Shown piece by piece: positions 1 through 5,787 of a DNA stretch of 6,966 nucleotides (positions within the stretch are counted from its first letter, which is position 1; the number at the start of each line of letters is the position of its first letter). Below the pieces are notes generated by a model that worked only from the letters and a program-made list of their open reading frames with translations, ran no database searches and was not told where the DNA came from. The translations under genes and the position numbers were made by a program. The stretch covers positions 1 to 6,966 of the forward strand of contig JACCSI010000655.1 of the NCBI GenBank assembly GCA_013813075.1, written 5' to 3'. This DNA is from Acidobacteriota bacterium. GTDB lineage: Bacteria; Acidobacteriota; Vicinamibacteria; Vicinamibacterales; UBA2999.

Positions 1-388
1 CGGGCGTGCCAATGGCGAGTGCGTCGAGGACCGAACATCCGAGCCGAAACAATCGTTCGTCCGCGTCGGCATCGGCCGCGCACGCATCGATCAACTCCGC
101 AAAGTAATGGCTATACGCGAGGCTCTCAGGATTGGCCGCCGCTAGCGGAGTGCGCACCGTCTCGGCGTAATTCAGATTGACCAGTTCGCGTCGCTCGGAC
201 TCAAAGTACGCCAGGCGCACCTCGGTGAGTGGTTCGAGTGCGCCATTGAATCGCGATCGGGGCCGCCGGGCGTGCGGCGCCACACCACGCTTTTTGCCGC
301 GATCGCGTGTCAAAAACACGACGATGCGATCGGCCTCCGCGAGCTTGTAAGTCCGAAGCACGAGGGCCTCTGCGGTGTAAAGGGGCAT
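1..388 (-). CDS. recO: DNA repair protein RecO, N-terminal part (3' end outside window)
   Basis: RecO works in the RecFOR pathway of recombinational repair. It displaces SSB and helps load RecA on gapped single-stranded DNA in the cytoplasm. My reading of the minus strand from ATG at 388-386 gives 129 open codons that run off the left edge. The protein begins MPLYTAEALVLRTYKLAEAD, and around residues 31-47 it has GKKRGVAPHARRPRSRF followed by NGALEPLTEV. This is the basic beta-strand pattern of the RecO N-terminal OB fold. The family is about 240-260 residues long, so roughly half is visible, and the C-terminal helical and zinc-binding part lies outside. A modest AGGG ribosome-binding site (395-398) sits 6 bases before the ATG. 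The gene follows mgtE after 72 bases on the same strand and may be last in the era-containing operon, since era-recO proximity is common in bacteria. Identification is by recognised sequence pattern, not by a search. Confidence 0.9.
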   Translation of the reverse strand, partial: MPLYTAEALVLRTYKLAEADRIVVFLTRDRGKKRGVAPHARRPRSRFNGALEPLTEVRLAYFESERRELVNLNYAETVRTPLAAANPESLAYSHYFAELIDACAADADADERLFRLGCSVLDALAIGTP

Positions 389-460
389 TACGCGCCCTAA
401 TTGTACCGTGCTTACTGGCATTCCTCGTGCCTATCGGCGCTCATCCGCAGAAACCACGGC

Positions 461-1828
461 TCAGGGCGTGAGATAGCGGATGAAGATCGTCGCGAAGCCG
501 AGGAACGAGGCGAAGCCGACGACGTCGGTGAACATGGTGATGAACACTGAGGACGCGAGCGCGGGGTCGATCTTGAGCGCTTTCAAGCCCAGCGGCACGA
601 GGGTGCCCGCGACCGTGGCCACGAGCATGTTACACACCATCGCCATCGCCAGAATCAGACCAAGCATCGGATCCTGCTTGGTAGCCCAGGCGACGCCGGC
701 CGCCGCAACGCCAAGCGTCAGACCGCTGCCTAGACCGATGAGGGTCTCTTTCAACAATGCCTTGCGGGCGTTGCCCCACGACAATTCGCCGAGCGCAAGC
801 CCGCGCACGATCACGGTCAGCGTCTGCATGGCGGCGTTGCCGCCCATGCCCGCGACCACCGGCATGAACACCGCCAGCGCCGTGACCCGGCTGATGGTGT
901 CTTCAAAGAGCGCGACGACCGAGGCCGCGACAAAGGCCGTCCCCAGGTTGACGCCCAGCCACGGCAGGCGTTTGCGCAATGCTTCGAACGGGGGCGTGCC
1001 GATGCGCTCATCGCCGGAGACACCGGCCAGTCGATACAGGTCCTCGGTGGCTTCGTCCTTGATGACGTCGATGACATCGTCCACCGTGATGACGCCGACA
1101 AGCTTGTTCTCCTCGTCCACGACCGGCACGGCCAGCAGGTTGTACGATGCGACCTGCCGCGCAACCTCTTCCTGGTCGGTGTCGACGCGGGCGCTGATCA
1201 GCGCGGGAGTCATGATGCGCTTGAGCGGTGTCTCGGGTGACACCAGGAGCAATCGGCGCAACGATGTGACGCCGACCAGATGGTTGCGCGCATCAACGAC
1301 GTAGAGATAGAACACCATTTCCACGTCGCGCGAATTCTGCAACGCCGTGATGGACTCCCCGACCGTCAGGTCTTCGTTGAGGGCGAAGACACTGGGGTTC
1401 ATGATGCGGCCGGCGGTCTGCTCGCCGTACTCCAACAGGCTTTCGACCTGGCCCGATTCGCGCCGCCGCATCATCTCCAGCACTTCGCGGGAGAGCTCCT
1501 CCGGCAGGTAGTCGATGAGCGCTGCGGCGTCGTCGGAGGGAAGCTCCTGCAACTGCCGCGCGATTTCTTCGGCCGAGCGCGTTGCGAGCAACAAGGCGCC
1601 CGGTTCGGGGCCCATTTCGCTGACCGTTTCCATCGCCAGACGCGGATTGCGTTCGACCAGGATGCTGAAGACAGCCTGGCGTTCGGTGTCGAGGAGGGAA
1701 CCGAAAATTTGCGCGAGGTCTGCGGGATGCTGCTTCTGCAGCAGGTTCAGAAGATTGGCCGTCGCACCAATGCGCAGCAGCCGTTTGACCGAATCCAGAA
1801 CGACGTCAATTCTGCGCGGTGCGGCCAT
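461..1828 (-). CDS. mgtE: Magnesium transporter MgtE
   Basis: MgtE is a homodimeric inner-membrane Mg2+ channel whose cytoplasmic domains close the pore when cytoplasmic Mg2+ is high. The 455-residue product has the normal family layout and length. A helical MgtE N domain covers about residues 25-130. Two CBS domains follow, at about 139-198 (starting RIMNPSVFALNEDLTV) and 204-257 (RIMTPALISARVDTD, then VVDEENKLVGVITVDDV). A connecting helix leads to five predicted membrane segments at about 290-453. The pore signature PVVAGMGGNAAMQT is at 323-336. D435 in TDVVGF of the last helix is at the position I expect for the pore Mg2+-binding aspartate of characterised MgtE. The ATG at 1828 is preceded by AAGG with a 7-base spacer, which supports this start. 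The gene lies 167 bases after era and 72 before recO, all on the same strand. I see no recognisable M-box riboswitch upstream. The product is intact, with no missing key residues. Confidence 0.96.
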   Translation of the reverse strand: MAAPRRIDVVLDSVKRLLRIGATANLLNLLQKQHPADLAQIFGSLLDTERQAVFSILVERNPRLAMETVSEMGPEPGALLLATRSAEEIARQLQELPSDDAAALIDYLPEELSREVLEMMRRRESGQVESLLEYGEQTAGRIMNPSVFALNEDLTVGESITALQNSRDVEMVFYLYVVDARNHLVGVTSLRRLLLVSPETPLKRIMTPALISARVDTDQEEVARQVASYNLLAVPVVDEENKLVGVITVDDVIDVIKDEATEDLYRLAGVSGDERIGTPPFEALRKRLPWLGVNLGTAFVAASVVALFEDTISRVTALAVFMPVVAGMGGNAAMQTLTVIVRGLALGELSWGNARKALLKETLIGLGSGLTLGVAAAGVAWATKQDPMLGLILAMAMVCNMLVATVAGTLVPLGLKALKIDPALASSVFITMFTDVVGFASFLGFATIFIRYLTP

Positions 1829-1835
1829 CCCATTA

Positions 1836-1839
1836 CCTT
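1836..1839 (-). promoter_or_regulatory. Ribosome-binding site of mgtE
   Basis: AAGG on the minus strand (within GAAGGT) lies 7 bases before the mgtE ATG at 1828. It supports that start. Another ATG 5 bases further upstream is out of frame and can be ignored. Confidence 0.6.
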
Positions 1840-1879
1840 CGATCTCTGGCCGGTCCGAGTGACTCGTTATCGATTGCGC

Positions 1880-1897
1880 CGGCGGGGCATCCCGCCG
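1880..1897 (-). repeat. GC-rich inverted repeat in the era-mgtE gap
   Basis: The 167-base gap between era and mgtE (1829-1995) contains a perfect 7-base inverted repeat, CGGCGGG and CCCGCCG, around a 4-base loop. In RNA it would form a stable short hairpin about 50 bases before the mgtE start. No run of T follows on the minus strand, so it is not a standard intrinsic terminator. Two copies of CGGACCGG flank it (minus strand, at 1903-1910 and 1850-1857). The rest of the gap shows no credible ORF and no clear sigma70 promoter. The hairpin could be a processing site, part of a leader, or chance in GC-rich DNA. Confidence 0.35.
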
Positions 1898-1995
1898 TCA
1901 CCCCGGTCCGGTCGCGGTGGTGCGCGTTCGACAACGATCGCCTGAGACCGGGTACTTGCCGTGTACAACCGAGGAAATGTAGCACGGAACTTCTG

Positions 1996-2898
1996 TCATC
2001 GATGCCGACGTTTCGCCTGCGGCAGGCCCAGTTGGTCGAGCATGCGCTCGTCCTCGCGCCAGTCGGCGCGTACCTTCACATGGAGATCGAGATACACGCG
2101 CGCGTCGAAGAATCGCTCCAGTTCATGGCGCGCCGCGGTGCCGATCGCTTTGATCATGGTGCCGGCCCGCCCGACGATGATCGGCTTCTGCGACTGGCGC
2201 TCGACCACGATGGTGCAGTACAGCCGCAGCAGCCCCTTCTCGTCTGGTTCTTCGAACCGGTCGACGATGACCGCGGACGCGAACGGTAGCTCGGCACGGG
2301 TGTGTTGCAGGACTTGTTCGCGCACGAGCTCGGCAACGAAGAACCGCTCGGGTTGATCGGTCAGGTAGTCTTCGTCGTAGATCGGCTCCCCTTCGGGCAA
2401 ATGCGACAGGAGGACACTTTCGAGAAGCGCGATGTTGTCACCCGTCAGGGCGGCGACCGGGATGATGTCGGCGAAACCGACGTCTTGGTTGTAGCGTTCA
2501 ATGACAGGCAGCAGCTGCGGTTTTTGCAGCAGGTCGATTTTGTTGATCGCGAGTATTTTCGGCTTGCGGACCCTCTTCAGGATGTCCATCAAGTATCGGT
2601 CGCCGCCGCCGGTCGGCTCGCTGGCATCGACAACGGCGGCGACCAGGTCCACCTCCCGGAGCGCCTCGAGCGCGGCGTCCACCATGCGCACGTTGAGCCG
2701 GTGCATCGGCCGATGCACGCCAGGGGTATCCACGAACACCACCTGGCCTTCGGGATAGTTGCGCACGGCGGTGATCCGATTGCGTGTGGTCTGCGGCTTG
2801 TCGGAGACGATTGCGACTTTTTGACCAACGAGTTTATTCAAGAGCGTTGATTTGCCGGCATTGGGCCGGCCGATGAGCGCGACAAAGCCGCTCTTCAT
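1996..2898 (-). CDS. era: GTPase Era
   Basis: Era is an essential membrane-associated GTPase. It binds the 3' end of 16S rRNA and acts as a checkpoint in 30S subunit assembly. The 300-residue product has the family's usual length and all its parts. These are G1 GRPNAGKS (10-17), the G2 region QTTRNRI (36-42), G3 DTPG (57-60), G4 NKID (119-122), and a C-terminal KH domain at about 205-285 with the GxxG loop GRAG (243-246) followed by TMIKAIG. The G5 motif reads PVAALTGDN (147-155), with Ala149 where Era usually has Ser. The ATG at 2898 shares one base with the TGA of the upstream CNNM gene (TGATG). A GGAGG sequence 4 bases before it supports this start and suggests translation coupled to the upstream gene. 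YbeY, encoded two genes upstream, is known in E. coli to associate functionally with Era, which fits the shared operon. Confidence 0.97.
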   Translation of the reverse strand: MKSGFVALIGRPNAGKSTLLNKLVGQKVAIVSDKPQTTRNRITAVRNYPEGQVVFVDTPGVHRPMHRLNVRMVDAALEALREVDLVAAVVDASEPTGGGDRYLMDILKRVRKPKILAINKIDLLQKPQLLPVIERYNQDVGFADIIPVAALTGDNIALLESVLLSHLPEGEPIYDEDYLTDQPERFFVAELVREQVLQHTRAELPFASAVIVDRFEEPDEKGLLRLYCTIVVERQSQKPIIVGRAGTMIKAIGTAARHELERFFDARVYLDLHVKVRADWREDERMLDQLGLPQAKRRHR

Positions 2899-4163
2899 CA
2901 GGCCTCCGTCGCCGCCGGCTGCTCCATGAGACGCCGCACCCGTACCCGAGTGATACGGCGCCGTTCGGCTTCGAGCACCTCGATGGCGAGGCCATCGAGC
3001 TCGAAGCTTTCGCCGGCGGCGGGCACCCGGCCGACATGGGACAGCAAATAGCCACCAACGGTCTCGTAGCCCGCGCCTTCGACGGAGACGCGCAAGCGTT
3101 CCTCGATCTCCCGGACGTGAGTGCGGCCGTTGAAGACGTAGCTGCCATCCTGCTCTTCGATGACCGCCTCGACTTCGGTATCGTATTCGTCGCGAATCTC
3201 ACCGACGATCTCTTCGAGCAAATCCTCGATGGTGACGAGCCCCGCCGTGCCCCCATACTCATCGACCACCAGTGCCGCCTGGACCCGCTGGCGTTGGAAC
3301 TCCTTCAACAACGCAGGCACGCGCTTGGTTTCTGGAACGAAGTGGGCTGGCCGTATCAGCGGCGTAATGGGCTGAGACAGGTCTGTCGGTTCGACCAGGA
3401 TCAGATCCTTGATCGAGATGACCCCCGAGATGTTGTCGAGCGTCTCGGTATACACCGGCACGCGCGAGTACTGCTGCTCGCGCACCAGTGCCCGCAGGTC
3501 CCCGATCGTGGCGTGCGCCTCGATGGCGACGATATCGGGCCGCGGCGTCATGACCTCGCGCACCATCGTCTCGCGGAACTCGACCAGCGACCGCAACAGC
3601 TCGCGCGCCTGGCCTTCCTGCAGTTGCTGGTGTTGCTCGTCAGTCTGTGACGCCGCCGCCGGCGGCGCCTCAGGCCCACCCGCCCAATCGATGGGTTCGG
3701 CCTGATGCGGGTTGGCCACCAACCGGTCGCGCCGGGGGAACGCCAGCCGGCGCAGCAGCCCCGTCATCGGCCGCAACAGACGCGTGGCAGCATCAAACGA
3801 CGGCAGCAGCAACTCCAGGACGCGTTCCGGATCCCGGCGGCAGATCGCGAGCGGAATGATGTGCTCGCAGACCAGCACGAACGCGGCGCTGCTGACAATC
3901 AGCAGCGGCAACCCGCGGCCGGCGTCGACACCGGTCACGCGCGCAATCAAGGTCGTCGCCGTCACGGTGATGAGTGCGAGGAGAACGCGCGCCGGAATGA
4001 ACAGGCGCAGGGGCTCGTCGAGATACAGCCCGAGGGCATCGTCGCGGCCACCGCGCTCGGCCATGATGCGCAGCGACAGACGCATCAGTGCGCTGAAAGC
4101 GGTGATGACCGTGCTGATGTACACGGCCACGAAGCCGAGCAGAAACAGCAGAAGCGGTGTCAT
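2898..4163 (-). CDS. CNNM/CorC (HlyC/CorC) family membrane protein with CBS pair; ybeX-like
   Basis: This family couples a DUF21 membrane domain to a cytoplasmic CBS pair and a CorC_HlyC domain. It is linked to Mg2+/Co2+ homeostasis, and some members are Na+-dependent Mg2+ exporters. The 421-residue product has about three hydrophobic segments (2-27, 53-78, 85-108). A polar, Pro/Ala/Gln-rich linker follows (150-185). CBS1 starts at VREVMTPRPD (201-210) and contains YSRVPVYTETLDNISGVISI. CBS2 lies at about 266-320 and ends in the hallmark DEYGGTAGLVTIEDLLEEI (301-319). The CorC_HlyC domain is at about 335-410. The cytoplasmic half is canonical, but the membrane half is divergent. The usual GE-x-x-PK motif reads CEHIIPLA (99-106), and the Asn-containing loop common before helix 2 reads IPARVLLAL. 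The start overlaps the ybeY stop by 4 bases (ATGA) with only a weak ribosome-binding site, so coupled translation is likely. The position after phoH-ybeY matches ybeX/corC of E. coli, which lacks the membrane domain. Transport activity is uncertain. Confidence 0.9.
   Translation of the reverse strand: MTPLLLFLLGFVAVYISTVITAFSALMRLSLRIMAERGGRDDALGLYLDEPLRLFIPARVLLALITVTATTLIARVTGVDAGRGLPLLIVSSAAFVLVCEHIIPLAICRRDPERVLELLLPSFDAATRLLRPMTGLLRRLAFPRRDRLVANPHQAEPIDWAGGPEAPPAAASQTDEQHQQLQEGQARELLRSLVEFRETMVREVMTPRPDIVAIEAHATIGDLRALVREQQYSRVPVYTETLDNISGVISIKDLILVEPTDLSQPITPLIRPAHFVPETKRVPALLKEFQRQRVQAALVVDEYGGTAGLVTIEDLLEEIVGEIRDEYDTEVEAVIEEQDGSYVFNGRTHVREIEERLRVSVEGAGYETVGGYLLSHVGRVPAAGESFELDGLAIEVLEAERRRITRVRVRRLMEQPAATEA
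2903..2907 (-). promoter_or_regulatory. Ribosome-binding site of era inside the upstream gene
   Basis: GGAGG on the minus strand lies 4 bases before the era ATG, inside the last codons of the CNNM gene. The spacing is short but usable. With the TGATG stop/start overlap it suggests that ribosomes finishing the CNNM gene reinitiate at era. Confidence 0.6.
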
Positions 4164-4726
4164 CGTGAAGATCTTGAAAGCAGCCCCCGGGGAAGGCCTG
4201 CTTTCTTGCGAAGTCGCGCTTCGGCACGGGCCATCTCGCCGGCGTCGCGCTCGTGATCGTAGCCCAGCAAATGGAGCAACCCGTGCAGTGCCAGCACCCT
4301 GAGCTCCGTCGCCACCGAATGCCGCGCGTCGTCTGCCTGCCGGTGGGCCACGCCCGTTGCGATCACGATATCGCCAAGATATCCGACCTCCGTCCCCAAC
4401 GCAGGGGCAGTTTTCACGGTCCGGCGCGGCACCCGTTCAGCACTGCCGCCTCCGCTCTTGCCACGGTCTCGGGCCCGACCTCCATCCTCGGTCGGAAACG
4501 ACAGCACGTCAGTCGCGTAGTCCTTGCCGCGAAACGAGCGATTGAGCGTGCGCATGCGGCTGTCGCTGACCAGCGCAACGGTGACTTCACCGCGTGCCGT
4601 TGAGGGCGCAGCCTTCATCAGCCACGCACCCAGGCCGCGCGTGGCAAGGGTCGCGCCATCGGGAGCGGTGACGGTGACAGCTAGCCGCCCGCGGCTCGAT
4701 CGCGGGCGTGACGCTGAAGTGGGCAT
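4160..4726 (-). CDS. ybeY: Endoribonuclease / rRNA maturation factor YbeY
   Basis: YbeY is a metal-dependent single-strand endoribonuclease involved in 16S rRNA 3'-end maturation and ribosome quality control. The 188-residue product carries the UPF0054 metal motif H-x3-H-x5-H as HGLLHLLGYDH, with His148, His152 and His158. It also has the conserved LNRSFRGKDYATDVLSFP block (61-78) and LGDIVIA (117-123). It is longer than typical members (about 150-170 residues) for two reasons. One is a basic Ser/Arg N-terminal extension of about 14 residues. The other is a Gly/Arg/Lys-rich insertion at about 79-115, between SFP and LGDI, where most family members have only a short loop. The ATG at 4726 is 6 bases past the phoH stop, with no strong Shine-Dalgarno, so coupling to phoH is likely. 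No other in-frame ATG precedes the conserved core. YbeY and PhoH (YbeZ) are known partners in E. coli. Confidence 0.94.
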   Translation of the reverse strand: MPTSASRPRSSRGRLAVTVTAPDGATLATRGLGAWLMKAAPSTARGEVTVALVSDSRMRTLNRSFRGKDYATDVLSFPTEDGGRARDRGKSGGGSAERVPRRTVKTAPALGTEVGYLGDIVIATGVAHRQADDARHSVATELRVLALHGLLHLLGYDHERDAGEMARAEARLRKKAGLPRGLLSRSSR

Positions 4727-4732
4727 ATGTGT

Positions 4733-5719
4733 CTATGCGGGGCGACGGGTGCCGTGAGCCCCGCCGCCATACGACTCGTAGGCCTTGACGATGGCCTGTA
4801 CGAGCTTGTGCCGCACCACGTCCCGTTCGTCGAAATAGACGAACTCAATCCCCTCGACCTTGCCGACGACGTGCATCGCCTCGACTAGACCCGAGGGGCG
4901 TCCAGAGGGCAAATCGATTTGTGTGATATCGCCCGTGACGACAGCCTTCGAGCCGAAGCCCAGGCGCGTCAGGAACATCTTCATCTGCTCAGCCGTGGTG
5001 TTCTGCGCTTCGTCGAGAATGACGAAGGCGTCGTTCAAGGTGCGGCCGCGCATGAACGCGATCGGCGCTACTTCGATAGTGCCACGCTCGAGAAGCCGCT
5101 CGGCCTTCTCGAGGTCCAGCATGTCGTAGAGCGCATCGTAAAGCGGACGCAGATACGGGTTGACCTTTTCCTGGAGATCGCCGGGCAGGAAGCCAAGCTT
5201 CTCGCCCGCTTCGACCGCGGGACGCGCGAGAATGATACGGCTGACCTTCTTGGACAGGAGGTAGTTGACCGCCTGGGCCATGGCAAGATAGGTCTTGCCC
5301 GTACCCGCGGGACCGATACCAAACACGATGTCGTGTTCTTCAATCGCGTCGAGGTAACGGCGCTGGTTGGCCGACTTGGCCGTGATGCGCCGTTTGCCGG
5401 CCTGGCGGAACTGCCCGCCTTTGAGGAAATGATCGCGGAGGTCTACGTTGGGGTCCTCGGCGACCAGCTGCGTCGCCGTCTTCACGTCGCGAACGGAAAT
5501 GCCATGGCCCTCCGTAATCAGCGTCGCCAGCTGTGACACGACGCTCGCTACGCGGGCGGTGTCGTCAGGCTGCCCTTCGACGATCAGTTCGTTGCCCTGC
5601 GTCCGGACGCGGACGTTGAGCACCGTTTCCAGATTGCGGAGGTTATCGTCGTAGGCGCCGACGAGTGTTTCAAGAGCGGCTTCGGGAACCGCAATCTTGC
5701 GGATCTGGGCGGCTGGAAT
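4733..5719 (-). CDS. ybeZ: PhoH family ATPase (YbeZ), probable ATT start
   Basis: PhoH/YbeZ is a cytoplasmic P-loop ATPase, related to the helicase core, that works with YbeY in RNA metabolism. Numbered from the proposed start, the 328-residue protein has an N-terminal domain (about 6-115), Walker A GPAGTGKT (136-143), Walker B VILDEAQ (233-239) and GDITQIDLP (263-271). The first conventional start in this frame is GTG at 5623, but translation upstream of it gives [20 protein letters not shown] and then NLRNLET. This matches the usual PhoH opening (K-I-x-V-P, then D-x-N-L-R-x-L-E). The frame is closed by TAA at 5749-5747, and no ATG, GTG or TTG lies between that stop and 5623. The best start is therefore ATT at 5719, 8 bases after a strong AAGGAG. 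ATT initiation is rare but known, for example in E. coli infC. The GTG at 5623 would remove 32 conserved residues. A sequencing error at the start codon remains possible. The gene sits 64 bases after aspS and 6 before ybeY. The function call is firm; the start is about 70 percent sure. Confidence 0.93.
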   Translation of the reverse strand: MPAAQIRKIAVPEAALETLVGAYDDNLRNLETVLNVRVRTQGNELIVEGQPDDTARVASVVSQLATLITEGHGISVRDVKTATQLVAEDPNVDLRDHFLKGGQFRQAGKRRITAKSANQRRYLDAIEEHDIVFGIGPAGTGKTYLAMAQAVNYLLSKKVSRIILARPAVEAGEKLGFLPGDLQEKVNPYLRPLYDALYDMLDLEKAERLLERGTIEVAPIAFMRGRTLNDAFVILDEAQNTTAEQMKMFLTRLGFGSKAVVTGDITQIDLPSGRPSGLVEAMHVVGKVEGIEFVYFDERDVVRHKLVQAIVKAYESYGGGAHGTRRPA

Positions 5720-5727
5720 TCTCGTAT

Positions 5728-5733
5728 CTCCTT
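5728..5733 (-). promoter_or_regulatory. Strong Shine-Dalgarno supporting the ATT start of phoH
   Basis: AAGGAG on the minus strand is the best Shine-Dalgarno match noted in the window. It lies 8 bases before ATT at 5719 and about 100 bases before the GTG at 5623, so it cannot serve the GTG. It decides the start of phoH in favour of the upstream ATT codon, which is the codon at a suitable distance and in frame with conserved PhoH sequence. Confidence 0.7.
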
Positions 5734-5758
5734 GTGTTTCAGCTACTTACCAGTGTGG

Positions 5759-5787
5759 ATGCTAGCAAACGCGTCGTCACCCGTCAA
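5759..5787 (-). promoter_or_regulatory. Candidate sigma70 promoter for the phoH-ybeY-cnnm-era operon
   Basis: On the minus strand TTGACG (5787-5782, 5 of 6 to the -35 consensus) overlaps the aspS stop codon. After exactly 17 bases comes TAGCAT (5764-5759), which matches 4 of 6 of the -10 consensus, including its first two and last two bases. Transcription would start near 5752, giving a leader of roughly 33 bases that contains the AAGGAG site. Position and spacing are right for a promoter of the downstream operon. The match is by eye only, and sigma specificity in this organism is unknown. Confidence 0.45.

Noticed and set aside
389..460. Possible promoter for recO in the mgtE-recO gap (TACAAT-like -10)
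   Set aside because: The hexamer is only 11 bases before the recO ATG and has no acceptable -35 partner at 16-18 bases, so I cannot support it.
480..1304. Long open frame on the plus strand antisense to mgtE
   Set aside because: It is rich in Ser, Thr, Arg and Ala with no recognisable domain, and it lies entirely opposite a clearly conserved mgtE frame. This is the usual shadow effect in GC-rich coding DNA.
1880..1897. Intrinsic terminator after era
   Set aside because: The hairpin is present but no run of T follows on the minus strand, and it lies about 100 bases past the era stop, so a rho-independent terminator is not supported.
1280..2289. Plus-strand frames spanning the era-mgtE gap, possible antisense or small genes
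   Set aside because: They cross the coding regions of mgtE and era as well as the gap, have no ribosome-binding site I would trust and no recognisable protein features.
3036..4302. Several overlapping plus-strand open frames opposite the CNNM gene
   Set aside because: They have low-complexity, biased composition, overlap each other in different frames and show no family motif, while the minus-strand CNNM frame explains the same DNA.
5716..5721. GAATTC (EcoRI site) at the proposed phoH start, suggesting a cloning junction or chimera
   Set aside because: The PhoH N-terminus runs without a break from this point, and a well-placed ribosome-binding site lies just upstream, so the join looks natural. 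A six-base site at one place is expected by chance.
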